From positions 410,508-474,507 of the forward strand of contig NZ_LT706951.1 of NCBI RefSeq assembly GCF_900155525.1: DNA of 64,000 nt, written 5' to 3'. The DNA comes from Mailhella massiliensis (GTDB taxonomy: Bacteria > Desulfobacterota > Desulfovibrionia > Desulfovibrionales > Desulfovibrionaceae). Below the pieces are notes generated by a model. That model worked only from the letters and a program-made list of their open reading frames with translations. It searched no databases and had not been told where the DNA came from. How positions within the stretch are numbered: the first letter of the stretch is position 1; the number at the start of each line of letters is the position of its first letter. Below are positions 32,352 through 41,216 of this stretch, piece by piece. Made by a program: the position numbers and the translations under genes.

Positions 32352-34565
32352 ATGTTCCTTGAAGGTGCAGATCAAATCCAGTCCGCAGACAGCCCTGAAG
32401 CCATGTATGCCAGGCGCAGGGCCGCACATTGGATTCTTAATATGGCGGAGGAATCGCCGGTTCTTGATACCGCTCTTTTTCGATGTGTGCATTGGATATG
32501 CGGAAGTCTTCGATCCGTTCTCGAAGATGTGGAGAGACGAATTTCAACGCTCGAAAGCAGGGCGGGCAGAGCCGCACATCATGCCGTTCTGGAAGAACTC
32601 GGCAAGGATGCACATCATCATGTGGAAGGGTGCAGCATTCTTGCGGATGAACATCCGTATGTCTGTTCGTACTGCTGGGAGCAGATTCAAAAGCAATGTC
32701 GTCACGTTGCAGAGAACAGGAATGTTTCTCTGGCTGTGGAATATATTGTGGCGGGAAACGAACTGAATCGGGTATTCGGTCTTGATGAAGATGGCATCGC
32801 TGTTTGCGAGTTTGCGTTTATTCTTCAACATTTTCCTGAGCTTAAAATGTATTTTGCTGCCGGTCTTGGCATATTCGGGCCGGGCGGCCTCCGGCTGATG
32901 GCACAGATGTTGAGCATGTCACAGGATATCCTGTCGGATCATCTTGGTATGTTGCTTTGTTTTGGCATACTCGAGTATGATAAAGATCGTTCTTTTCATC
33001 TGATACCGGCGGTCAGTGCCTTCTGGTCGTCACGGTTTTCTGTGGACGCTTCCTTCTTCTGCAGCGCCTTCAAAGACGATCTGCTGCCGCTTAAGTCTTT
33101 CCGCGTTCCCGGTGAAGAAGTGCGTCATGTATGCCGTTTATTGAAAGAGCACGTTGATTTTTCAGTGAATATTCTGCTTTATGGTCCATCAGGATCCGGT
33201 AAAAAGACATTTGCGCACAGTCTGGCAAAAAATATTGGAATGAAGGTCTGCCTTGTCAGCAGCCGAGGAAAAAACAGCGAGGGGGAATGCCGGGCTTCGT
33301 TTCTGGCCTGCCTGCATAGGGCGTCTTTGCAGAAGGGAACCCTTATTGTCGTGGATGGCGCTGAACGACTGCTCAGTACGGATTTTGATGTTGAGGGTGT
33401 TTCCGGTAGTCAAAGAAAAAATACAGCGGATATGATCTTCGCTTTTGAGAAGTCCGGCCAGAAAATAGTGTGGATTACAGATGATGTGGAGAAAATTGAG
33501 CCGTCGGTCAGACGTCGTTTCATATACAGTATACATTTTGAGTCGCTGGGGGTACGGGAACGCGTAGAGATGTGGCGCCATGTACTGAAAAGGCAGGGGT
33601 TGTCCCGGCGTTTTGATAAATCATACATGACAGGCCTTGCCATGAAATATCCTGTACAGGCAGAAGTCGTACAGAGCGCTATTATACAGGCATCTTCCTT
33701 GTATCCTTCAGGAAATAGATTTTATACTGCGCTTGATCGCATTCTTAAAGCGCATCTTGCTCTGCAACATGGAGGAAGGCTTTCTTCAAAAAAAGTATAC
33801 GGAGCCGTTTCTGATTTTACATTAAATGGCGTATGTATGGAGGAAAATATTTCTGTATTCATGGAGCGCTGTCAGCGTATGGATGCAGCCATGCGTTCTG
33901 GCAAAGTGCTGCGTCCGGGATGCGGAACCATGCTTTTCTATGGTCCGCCCGGTACGGGGAAGACGGCACTGGCCCGTTTTGTTGCGGAAACCTTGAATCG
34001 TGAATGTATCGTGAAGCGTGCCAGCGATCTGTTAAGTCCTTTTGTCGGAGTGAGTGAACAGCAGGTGGCGGAAGTTTTTGGCGAAATGGAAAAAAACGGT
34101 GCCGTGCTGGTCATAGATGAGGTGGATTCGTTTCTTTATTCGCGTGACGGAGTACACCATTCCTGGGAAATTACCCTGGTCAACGAGTTTCTTACTTCAT
34201 TGGAGGAGTGCCATGGCTTTTGCATATGCACTACGAACAGGAGAGAGTATCTCGATAAGGCGGCAATGCGGAGATTTTCGTATAAATTAAAGTTCTGCTA
34301 TGCTGATTTTTCCCGCGTGAAAGCTCTGTACCGCAAACTTCTTGCTCCTTTGTGTAAAGCACCGATGTCCGAAGCTCTTTGGCTGAGGCTCTCAAACATG
34401 CGATACCTTACCCCCGGCGACTTTCATGCCGTACGGGCAAAATATGATCCCCTTTTTACAAAACCGGAAGAGATTACTCATGAACTTCTTGTACAGGCGC
34501 TCTCTCATGAGATGTCTCTGAAAATGGATTCAAAAGAGCAGACTTTGGACATTGTCATTGATTAA
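32352..34565 (+). CDS. tandem AAA+ ATPase with a long N-terminal domain (function unknown)
   Basis: A 737-residue protein. Residues 1-260 form a helical region with no recognised enzyme motif, ending in a winged-helix-like segment. The first AAA+ module (about 260-480) has Walker A GPSGSGKKT (residues 278-286) with Lys where Thr/Ser normally coordinates Mg, and Walker B LIVVDGAERL where the catalytic Glu is Gly, so it looks non-hydrolysing. The second module (about 510-720) is intact: GPPGTGKTA (531-539), VLVIDEVDSF (near 588), sensor CTTNR, and arginine finger MRRFSYKL. GC content and codon use are lower than in the neighbours, indicating transfer. GGAGGAGG lies 12 nt before the ATG, a long spacing. 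It stands between an IS200 copy and a tRNA-Ser gene. Confidence 0.85.
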   Translation: MFLEGADQIQSADSPEAMYARRRAAHWILNMAEESPVLDTALFRCVHWICGSLRSVLEDVERRISTLESRAGRAAHHAVLEELGKDAHHHVEGCSILADEHPYVCSYCWEQIQKQCRHVAENRNVSLAVEYIVAGNELNRVFGLDEDGIAVCEFAFILQHFPELKMYFAAGLGIFGPGGLRLMAQMLSMSQDILSDHLGMLLCFGILEYDKDRSFHLIPAVSAFWSSRFSVDASFFCSAFKDDLLPLKSFRVPGEEVRHVCRLLKEHVDFSVNILLYGPSGSGKKTFAHSLAKNIGMKVCLVSSRGKNSEGECRASFLACLHRASLQKGTLIVVDGAERLLSTDFDVEGVSGSQRKNTADMIFAFEKSGQKIVWITDDVEKIEPSVRRRFIYSIHFESLGVRERVEMWRHVLKRQGLSRRFDKSYMTGLAMKYPVQAEVVQSAIIQASSLYPSGNRFYTALDRILKAHLALQHGGRLSSKKVYGAVSDFTLNGVCMEENISVFMERCQRMDAAMRSGKVLRPGCGTMLFYGPPGTGKTALARFVAETLNRECIVKRASDLLSPFVGVSEQQVAEVFGEMEKNGAVLVIDEVDSFLYSRDGVHHSWEITLVNEFLTSLEECHGFCICTTNRREYLDKAAMRRFSYKLKFCYADFSRVKALYRKLLAPLCKAPMSEALWLRLSNMRYLTPGDFHAVRAKYDPLFTKPEEITHELLVQALSHEMSLKMDSKEQTLDIVID

Positions 34566-34843
34566 CTAATTGATTTTTATATAATTAAATAGCATGAGGC
34601 CTGTGAAAAAACTTTGCAACAAGTTTTGTCCTTTCAGGATATATTCATTCTGCGGCAGTGTGCGGCGTCAACAAAGTCCATGCTCCTCAAGGGGTAGTTG
34701 CGGATGCCCGGGCAACTGCTTTTTATGCGCCATGAGCGAAACGTTGTTCCGGGAATTTTCGGTGATACCGGAAAGCTCATGGCATATCCCGGGAATGTAT
34801 CCAAGCTGCGCATCCAGTACGAACAAGCCGCGATTAAAAGAAA
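34566..34843. other. 278-bp gap with a possible decayed coding end
   Basis: One plus-strand frame reads GYIHSAAVCGVNKVHAPQG and stops near 34732 without a start or ribosome site. It looks like the tail of a lost gene, but is too short to assign. Confidence 0.3.
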
Positions 34844-34868
34844 AACCCACTGTAAAAAACAGCGGGTT
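34838..34868 (-). terminator. terminator of tRNA-Ser copy 1
   Basis: Stem AACCC.CTG/CAG.GGGTT (34844-34852 with 34860-34868) is followed on the minus strand by TTTCTTTT. Confidence 0.75.
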
Positions 34869-34877
34869 ATAAATATC

Positions 34878-34968
34878 TGGCGGAGAGGAAGAGATTTGAA
34901 CTCTTGGTACCTTTCGGGTACACACGATTTCCAATCGTGCTCCTTAAGCCGGGCTCGGAAACCTCTCC
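34878..34968 (-). tRNA. tRNA-Ser, anticodon GGA (copy 1)
   Basis: A 91-nt class II tRNA with encoded CCA. The acceptor GGAGAGG pairs with CCTCTCC; anticodon stem CACGA/TCGTG around TTGGAAA gives GGA; the long variable arm GTACC...GGTAC is present. It is identical to the copy at 38571-38661. A promoter lies upstream (TTGACG at 35005-35010, TAGAAA at 34981-34986). Confidence 0.95.
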
Positions 34969-34980
34969 GCGGCGGAAGTC

Positions 34981-35010
34981 TTTCTAGTATAGAAAGGGGA
35001 TGCTCGTCAA
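34981..35010 (-). promoter_or_regulatory. promoter of tRNA-Ser copy 1
   Basis: Minus strand TTGACG, 18-bp spacer, TAGAAA. The block CTATACTAGAAA around the -10 is shared with copy 2. Confidence 0.6.
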
Positions 35011-35302
35011 GTCATTTTGGAGTATGAAAAAAGTTGAATAAATACATATAAATAAAATTATAATAAAGATGCTTGGATAAAAATTTTTCCACCGGCTCGG
35101 ATGGGACCATCCTGTCAGTAAAATCTGCAGAAACGGATGGAGTGCTCCGTTCTATTTTTTTCGTGCTTCCAACGCTTCCAATTTTGACGGAACGTGTCTT
35201 CGCTTATGCGGAGGCGGGCACACCTTTTTGGGGAAGTCAGAATTTCCATCAGGCGTTTCTCTTGTCACCGCGAAAATGGTGCTGGACTTTCGGGATAAAA
35301 AA
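35011..35302. other. 292-bp gap, no gene seen
   Basis: AT-rich at 35030-35085 (poly-A/T tracts), otherwise without coding character. Confidence 0.35.
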
Positions 35303-35327
35303 GCCCCGCCTGATTTTCAGACGGGGC
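35303..35327 (-). terminator. terminator of the Fic gene
   Basis: An 11-position stem with one mismatch (35303-35313 with 35317-35327), then TTTTTTATC on the minus strand. Confidence 0.8.
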
Positions 35328-35354
35328 AATATTGAGGATATCTGCGAAAGAGGG

Positions 35355-36095
35355 TTAGTCCTTCAGCAGCCGCAGGTATTCTTTTTGAGCTTCAATCTGG
35401 CAGCGGCAGAGGAACAGGATGAAAGGCGTCATGTGTCGGTGGGACGTTTCCAGAGTCTCAATGTATTCCGAGCGGAGCACAGGGGGAATGACTGTGACCA
35501 GATGGCCGCTCTGAAGCAGCGCCAGATTCATGAGCAGCCTTGCTACTCGACCGTTGCCGTCAACAAAAGGATGGATGGCCACAAGCCGCTGATGAAGGCG
35601 AGCTGCGTATTCGACAGGATGATACATCTCCCTCCATCGCGGCGCCTGCTCCACGAATTCCTTCATGAGAGCCGGCACTTCTTCGGGACTCGGAAACTTG
35701 TGGGCAGAGCCCGTCACGAAGATGCGGCTTCCTCTGTAGACACCGGCCTGTTCTTCCTGAATTTTGCAGAAAAACAGCCGGTGCAGGGTGAGAATATCCT
35801 GTTCGGAGAATCCCGTGCTGCGTTGGAGCGAGCAGACGTAGTCAAAGGCGGCGGCATGGCCGACGGCTTCAAGATGATCGCGCAGCGGCCTCCCGCCAAT
35901 GGTGAGGCCGTCTTCCAGAACCACCTTGGTTTCCGACTCAGTGAGCGTGTTGCCTTCCAGTGCGTTGCTGCTGTAGGTGAGGCCTATTTTGTAGTATTCG
36001 CGCAGAGAGGCAGCTTCTGCTTCGTTCAGAGGCCTCAGACTGTTGATCTGCGTCTGAAGTTCGTCGATCCGAGAGAGTGATTCCGTCAGTGACAT
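35355..36095 (-). CDS. Fic domain protein with N-terminal inhibitory helix (class II)
   Basis: A 246-residue Fic protein. The catalytic motif HPFVDGNGRVAR is complete (residues 175-186), so it can in principle transfer AMP or another NMP group to a hydroxyl on a target protein. The inhibitory motif [S/T]-x3-E-[G/N] is present near the N-terminus (Ser43...Glu47-Gly48, in SSNALEGN), which blocks ATP gamma-phosphate binding until relieved, so it is self-regulated without a separate antitoxin. The start at 36095 was chosen because the fold begins there; the frame is open to 36512 but upstream residues are not protein-like. It lies between the two tRNA-Ser copies. Confidence 0.88.
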   Translation of the reverse strand: MSLTESLSRIDELQTQINSLRPLNEAEAASLREYYKIGLTYSSNALEGNTLTESETKVVLEDGLTIGGRPLRDHLEAVGHAAAFDYVCSLQRSTGFSEQDILTLHRLFFCKIQEEQAGVYRGSRIFVTGSAHKFPSPEEVPALMKEFVEQAPRWREMYHPVEYAARLHQRLVAIHPFVDGNGRVARLLMNLALLQSGHLVTVIPPVLRSEYIETLETSHRHMTPFILFLCRCQIEAQKEYLRLLKD

Positions 36096-36600
36096 GAGAT
36101 GCTCCACCAGTATGTTCTGCTCAGAAATAGCAGGGGAAAACATGACTGGCAAGAACTGGTAGGGACAAGAGCCGGACTGACCGGATTGTTTCCTGGGTGA
36201 TGAACTTTGACCGTGGAGTATTCCAGCTGATGTGTCAGTCTTGATGAATGATCCACAGGCCGTATTTCTCGGCGGCCATGTGTTCGAGGATACATCCTTG
36301 CGCATAACGTCAACCTTCCATAAAATTATGGCATCGGTCTTGTTTATTGCCTCGGAAGATTTTACGAATCGATACAGCAGACAAAACAGGAAGCAAGCAT
36401 CCGTTGGGAAAGTCTGACAGGCCGTTGAATATTCCAATATGCTTGGAGTCCGCTTATGGGCATCCGGTAGCAGAAATTCAGATATTGGATGTTTATACAC
36501 CTTTCTGAACACGAATGGTAAGTAAACATTACAGGTTCACAAGAGGAACTACCGGCTCGGCAGTATTCTTTATCGCGCTGACGTAAACGCGTTAAAAAAA
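36096..36600. other. 505-bp gap upstream of the Fic gene
   Basis: Lower GC than the flanks. Short minus-strand stretches in different frames look protein-like (for example ILEHMAAEKYGLWIIHQD, then a stop), as in a decayed gene with frameshifts, but no family can be assigned. Confidence 0.3.
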
Positions 36601-36629
36601 GAAAGGCCCGGATTCCGGGCCTTTCTTTT
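36594..36629. terminator. bidirectional terminator between Fic-side gap and ggt
   Basis: An 11-bp perfect stem GAAAGGCCCGG/CCGGGCCTTTC (36601-36611 with 36615-36625), flanked by seven As on the left and TTTTA on the right. It serves ggt on the minus strand. Confidence 0.9.
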
Positions 36630-36634
36630 ACGGG

Positions 36635-38329
36635 TTACCAGGTGGCTACGCAGCCGTCAGTACGGGATTCGGTACCGCCTGCAAGGGTACCGTCTTCCAT
36701 GCGCCAGATAATTTCGCCTCGACCGAAGTCACCGGCCAGAGTATCATAGCTGATATCGTGTCCCATGCGTTCGAGCTTGCGGAGGTCTTCCACAGGGTAG
36801 CTTCCTTCCACCACAACCTTCTTGTCGCGCATCCACTGCCAGCGGGGTGCGTCGAGGGCCTGCTGGGGATTCATGCCGAAGTCGATGCAGTTCATGAGAA
36901 CCTGCACATGCCCCTGAGGCTGCATGAAGCCGCCCATGACGCCGAAAGGACCGACAGCCTTGCCGTCCTTGGTGACAAAGCCGGGGATAATGGTGTTGTA
37001 GGGGCGCTTTTCCGGCGCCACGGCATTGGGATGCTTGGGATCAAGGGAGAAGCTGCACCCGCGGTTGTTCAGAGAGATGCCGGTGCCGGGAACGACCACG
37101 CCGGAACCGAAGCCGCCGTAGTTGCTCTGAATGAAGGATACCATGTTGCCTTCGCCGTCGGCGGTGCACAGGTACACGGTACCGCTCTGCTTGAAGTCCC
37201 CGGCTACGGGCTGCTGAGCCTTGTCGGTAATGAGAGCGCGTCTCTTGGCGGCGTATTCGGTGGAGAGCATTTCCTTCACGGGAACCTTGCTCACGCGGGG
37301 ATCGGCGACGTACTTCAGGGTATCGGCAAACGCCAGTTTCATGGCTTCAATCTGCACATGAGCGGTTTCGGGGCCGCGATGGTCGAAATGATACCCGTTG
37401 AGAATGTTCAGCGCCATGAGGGCGGTAATGCCCTGTCCGTTCGGGGGCAGTTCCCATACGTCATAGCCGTGGTAGTTGACGCTGAGGGGTTCCACCCATT
37501 CGGGATCTACGGCCGCGAGGTCTTCAGCAGTGATATAGCCGCCGGTGGCCTTGGAGAATTCCACAATTTTCTTTGCGATTTCTCCGGTATAAAAGGCTTC
37601 GGCGTTGGTTTTTCCGATAAGCTCGAGCGTGCGGGCATGATCGGGCAGTTTCCAGAGTTCACCGGCCTTGGGCAGCTTGCCGTTTTTGGAGAAGGTATCC
37701 TTCCAGCCCTGGAACTGGGGATCCTTCTGCGCGATATACATGGGGCCTCTCAGATTCCAGAACTGCGCCACCGTGGGCTGGACGGTGAAGCCGTCGCGGG
37801 CATAGCTTATTGCAGGGGCCAGAGATTCGGAGAGCGGGAGCTTGCCGAACTTCTTCGCCAGAACGGCCCACGTCTTCGGGGCTGCGGGGACGGTTACGGC
37901 CTTCCAGCCGAGGGTGGAAATCTTCTTTTCACCTTTGAACACGTCGAGGTTCATGGCTTTGGGAGAGCGGCCGCTGCCGTTGATGCCGTACATCTTTCCG
38001 TTCACCCAGAGGATGGAGAAGTTGTCGCTTCCTATGCCGTTGCTGGTGGGCTCGACAACCGTCAGGGCCGCGGCCGTGGCGATGGCCGCATCCACGGCGT
38101 TGCCACCTTTTTTCAGCACTTCAAGGCCGGCCTGCGCGGCAAGAGGATTGGAAGTGGCGACCATGCCCCTGGACCCGTAAACGACATTTCTCTGTGCCGG
38201 ATAGGGATAATAGAGCGGGTCAAAAGATCTCAGCGGATCCTGAGCGGCGGAAGCGACCGAACAGGTTCCCATGCAGAGAGCCATCACGGCAAGCTTCAGC
38301 GCACCGCAGGGTTTGGAGAGTGAAAACAT
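36635..38329 (-). CDS. ggt: gamma-glutamyltransferase (glutathione hydrolase), periplasmic
   Basis: A 564-residue precursor of an Ntn-type enzyme that cleaves gamma-glutamyl bonds such as in glutathione. A signal peptide (LKLAVMALCMGTCSVASAAQ) directs it to the periplasm. The GGNAVDAAIATAAALTVVEP region and the autoprocessing site are visible: catalytic Thr in KQSGTVYLCTADGEGN begins the small subunit, then SNYGGFGSGVVVPGTGI and RPYNTIIPGFV. The family's oxyanion-type GG pair is present in GVMGGFMQPQGH. GGAG lies 7 nt upstream. It may supply cysteine for sulfide production; this is inference. Confidence 0.92.
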   Translation of the reverse strand: MFSLSKPCGALKLAVMALCMGTCSVASAAQDPLRSFDPLYYPYPAQRNVVYGSRGMVATSNPLAAQAGLEVLKKGGNAVDAAIATAAALTVVEPTSNGIGSDNFSILWVNGKMYGINGSGRSPKAMNLDVFKGEKKISTLGWKAVTVPAAPKTWAVLAKKFGKLPLSESLAPAISYARDGFTVQPTVAQFWNLRGPMYIAQKDPQFQGWKDTFSKNGKLPKAGELWKLPDHARTLELIGKTNAEAFYTGEIAKKIVEFSKATGGYITAEDLAAVDPEWVEPLSVNYHGYDVWELPPNGQGITALMALNILNGYHFDHRGPETAHVQIEAMKLAFADTLKYVADPRVSKVPVKEMLSTEYAAKRRALITDKAQQPVAGDFKQSGTVYLCTADGEGNMVSFIQSNYGGFGSGVVVPGTGISLNNRGCSFSLDPKHPNAVAPEKRPYNTIIPGFVTKDGKAVGPFGVMGGFMQPQGHVQVLMNCIDFGMNPQQALDAPRWQWMRDKKVVVEGSYPVEDLRKLERMGHDISYDTLAGDFGRGEIIWRMEDGTLAGGTESRTDGCVATW

Positions 38330-38532
38330 AAAACTCCTCCTTTTCCAACCGGACTTTTATCAACCAGGCAGGAGGGCCTGCATCTGTTCCTCACATCATG
38401 CGGAACAGTCCATTCCGCGGCGTCCGGTTTTTCCACGGGATGGAAATATTGTCGACAATGAAGATGCATTGCCGAATGAAATTCAGCTTTATCACCAATT
38501 GAAGCGCCAGTCATGGAATTTTAACCAACAAA

Positions 38533-38562
38533 AAAGGGTTACATTTTTCAATGTAACCCTTT
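38533..38562 (-). terminator. terminator of tRNA-Ser copy 2
   Basis: Stem AAAGGGTTACAT/ATGTAACCCTTT (12 bp, 38533-38544 with 38551-38562) is followed on the minus strand by TTTTG. Confidence 0.85.
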
Positions 38563-38570
38563 GAAATGTC

Positions 38571-38661
38571 TGGCGGAGAGGAAGAGATTTGAACTCTTGG
38601 TACCTTTCGGGTACACACGATTTCCAATCGTGCTCCTTAAGCCGGGCTCGGAAACCTCTCC
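38571..38661 (-). tRNA. tRNA-Ser, anticodon GGA (copy 2)
   Basis: Identical in all 91 nt to the copy at 34878-34968, in the same orientation 3.7 kb away. Its own promoter (TTGACG 38697-38702, 17-bp spacer, TAGAAA 38674-38679) and its own, different terminator show both copies are functional genes. Confidence 0.95.
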
Positions 38662-38673
38662 GCGACAGGAGTG

Positions 38674-38702
38674 TTTCTAGTATAGAAGCACTCCTTCGTC
38701 AA
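38674..38702 (-). promoter_or_regulatory. promoter of tRNA-Ser copy 2
   Basis: Minus strand TTGACG, 17-bp spacer, TAGAAA; the CTATACTAGAAA block matches copy 1. Confidence 0.65.
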
Positions 38703-38733
38703 GCAAAAAAACGGCTTTTTTCCACTTTTTTGC

Positions 38734-39891
38734 TCAGTGGATGTTTTTCAGAAGAATTTCACCGAATTTCGAGCAGGATACGGCCTGAGCGCCGGGCATT
38801 TCGGCGGCGAGGTCGGGGGTTACGGTTTTGGAGGCGATGGCCGCGAGGATGGCGGAACGCACCTTGTCGGCCGCTTCGGCAAAGCCCATATGTTCCAGCA
38901 TGAGAGCGCCGGAAAGCAGAAGACTTCCGGGGTTGGCGATATCCTTGCCTGCCGCGGTAGGAGCCGTGCCGTGGGTGGCCTCAAAGAGTGCCAGCCTGTC
39001 GGACATGTTGACGCCGGGAGCCATCCCCAGTCCGCCGACCTGCGCGGCGAGGGCATCGGAAATGTAGTCGCCGTTCAGGTTGGGCAGCGCAAGAACGCTG
39101 TACTGGTCGGGGTGGAGCAGGGCTTCCTGGAACATGGCATCGGCGATGCGGTCCTTGATGATGATCTTTCCCCTGCTGTTTTCGGGAGTGGCTTCCTTTT
39201 CAGGAATGGTGATGTCGCCGAATTCCTCCCTGGCCACCTCATAACCCCAGGCACGGAAGCCGCCTTCCGTGAATTTCATGATGTTGCCCTTGTGTACAAG
39301 GGTGACGCTGGGAAGCTTGTGATCGATGGCGTACCGGATGGCGCTGCGGACAAGGCGCTTGGAGCAGAAGGCCGACATGGGCTTGATGCCCAGAGCGGAA
39401 CCTTCCCGGACTTTCGCTCCGAATTCGCTGCGGAGAAATGCTCCCAGCTTTTCCGCTTCCGGGGTACCGGCCTGGTATTCAATGCCTGCGTACACGTCTT
39501 CGGTATTTTCACGGAAAATGACCATATTGACCAGTTCAGGGTGCTTCACCGGAGTGCTGATTCCCTGGAACCAGCTTACCGGACGGATGCAGGCATAAAG
39601 GTCAAAGGCCTGACGCATGGCCACGTTGAGACTGCGGATACCGCCGCCCACGGGCGTTCCCAGTGGTCCCTTGATGGCGACGGAAGCCCTGCCCAGCGTG
39701 TCGAGAGTTTCCTGGGGCAGGGGGGAACCCGTCTTCTTCATGGCCTTTTCGCCTGCCAGAAGTTCGATCCATTCTATTTCGTGTTCGCCGCTGGTGGCTG
39801 CCTTCATGGCGGCATCCAGCACGGGACGGGTCACATTCCATATTTCCGGGCCTATGCCGTCGCCTTCAATCCAGTAAACCGTGTGTTTCAT
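38734..39891 (-). CDS. icd: isocitrate dehydrogenase, short bacterial type
   Basis: A 385-residue homodimer-type enzyme converting isocitrate to 2-oxoglutarate and CO2. The substrate phosphorylation/binding loop is complete: IRSLNVAMR, with Ser87, Asn89, Arg93. The coenzyme residues are unusual: where NADP enzymes have Lys-Tyr and NAD enzymes Asp-Ile, this has Thr312-Ala313 (HGTAPTAAG), and the later Tyr/Arg pair is Pro359/Ala363, so cofactor preference is uncertain. AAGAAGG lies 6 nt upstream; it is 11 bp downstream of mutY, so they share a transcript. Confidence 0.9.
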   Translation of the reverse strand: MKHTVYWIEGDGIGPEIWNVTRPVLDAAMKAATSGEHEIEWIELLAGEKAMKKTGSPLPQETLDTLGRASVAIKGPLGTPVGGGIRSLNVAMRQAFDLYACIRPVSWFQGISTPVKHPELVNMVIFRENTEDVYAGIEYQAGTPEAEKLGAFLRSEFGAKVREGSALGIKPMSAFCSKRLVRSAIRYAIDHKLPSVTLVHKGNIMKFTEGGFRAWGYEVAREEFGDITIPEKEATPENSRGKIIIKDRIADAMFQEALLHPDQYSVLALPNLNGDYISDALAAQVGGLGMAPGVNMSDRLALFEATHGTAPTAAGKDIANPGSLLLSGALMLEHMGFAEAADKVRSAILAAIASKTVTPDLAAEMPGAQAVSCSKFGEILLKNIH

Positions 39892-39902
39892 GATGGCCTT
39901 CT

Positions 39903-41027
39903 TTATAGAGGAAGTTGTTCCGCCGCAGGGCGGGGTTTTCTGAGAAAATAGCGCTCGGCCATTTTCCTGTGATGAGCCGGCATGGCAAGGGATTCCGTTT
40001 CGTTCCAGAGGACGAAACGGTGAGAAATGTCGCCGAGAAGAGCGGAAAGTTCTTTCACGGTGAGTTCCTGCTCCGCCGCCACGCGGAAGAAATGGGCCGT
40101 AAGCCTGTGATTGGTATAGTTATGCCTTACTTCGCCCAGAGGCGCGAGGATTTCTGCAGCAATACCCATTCCGGCAAGCCGCTGCAGCAGGGTTTCCTGC
40201 GGAGTGGAGGTCTGTACCACGGCGCCGGGAAATTCCCACATGTTGCCCCACAGGCCGCCCGAAGGGCGCTGAACAAGGAGCACATGCTTCTGACAGAGCA
40301 GTATGCCGTGGGCGGAACTCACAGGAATGACGGCGCTCTTTTTTTCCGCAACGGGGCGTTCCCTGGCAAGGCCCAGTCTGTGGGCCTCGCACCATCGTGC
40401 CAGAGGACAGAGCGCACATCGCGGCGCTTTTCCGCAGATCAGCGCTCCCAGTTCCATAAGCGCCTGGTTGTAGAGTCTGGCCTGCCCGGAGGGAAGAAAA
40501 CGCCGGACTTCCTGTCTGATGAAGGCGGCCGCAGGATGTTTTTTCACGGGAGTGTCGATATTGAGCAGACGGGAGAACACCCGTTCCACGTTGGCGTCGA
40601 TGGTGACGATGTCCTGTTCGTAGGCAATGCCGAGAATGGCCGCCACCGTGTATTCTCCCAGTCCGGGAAGGGAGGAAAGCTCCTCCTGGGTGGAGGGAAC
40701 CTCGCCGCCATGTCGTTCCACCATGGCCTTGGCGGCCTGATGGAGGAAGCGGGCCCGACGGTAGTAACCGAGACCTTCCCAATAGCGCAGGATTTCTTCT
40801 TCCGGCGCTTCGGCCACATCGCTGACGCAGGGAAAGCGCTTCATCCAGCGCTGGAAGTAGGAAACGCCCCGTTCCATCTGCGTCTGCTGGAGCATGACCT
40901 CGGAAATCCAGACCTCATAGGGCGTGTAATGAACACGCCACGGCAGGGGGCGTTTGTGCGCCACGAACCAGTCAAGCAGCGCTTCTGTCAGCGCGGTGAC
41001 GTCACTTTGGGAAAATACCTGAAACAT
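39903..41027 (-). CDS. mutY: A/G-specific adenine DNA glycosylase MutY
   Basis: A 374-residue MutY that removes adenine opposite 8-oxoguanine. The catalytic Glu is in WISEVMLQQTQ; the helix-hairpin-helix is LPGLGEYTVAAILG; the catalytic Asp is in TIDANVERVFSR. The iron-sulfur Cys set is CGKAPRCALCPLARWC; the first spacing is x5, one residue shorter than the usual C-x6-C-x2-C-x5-C. The C-terminal MutT-like 8-oxoG recognition domain follows (GILLCQKHVLLVQRPSGGLWGNMWEFPG). The start at 41027 was chosen by fold; the ribosome site is poor. Confidence 0.9.
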   Translation of the reverse strand: MFQVFSQSDVTALTEALLDWFVAHKRPLPWRVHYTPYEVWISEVMLQQTQMERGVSYFQRWMKRFPCVSDVAEAPEEEILRYWEGLGYYRRARFLHQAAKAMVERHGGEVPSTQEELSSLPGLGEYTVAAILGIAYEQDIVTIDANVERVFSRLLNIDTPVKKHPAAAFIRQEVRRFLPSGQARLYNQALMELGALICGKAPRCALCPLARWCEAHRLGLARERPVAEKKSAVIPVSSAHGILLCQKHVLLVQRPSGGLWGNMWEFPGAVVQTSTPQETLLQRLAGMGIAAEILAPLGEVRHNYTNHRLTAHFFRVAAEQELTVKELSALLGDISHRFVLWNETESLAMPAHHRKMAERYFLRKPRPAAEQLPL

Positions 41028-41216
41028 TGGGGCAGTATATACGGCAAGCACGGGGCTTACAAGGGCGTGACGGAAAGTTTTAAAAGAAATCCCCGTGCAT
41101 ATGGGGAAGCGGAAGAAACATGTTGAAAGCAAGGGCGGGAAAGGGGATTTCCGCAGGGGAGTAGGGATTTTTTCGTTCCGATGACGGCGGAATTCCCGGA
41201 GGGCGTCGAGGAACGA

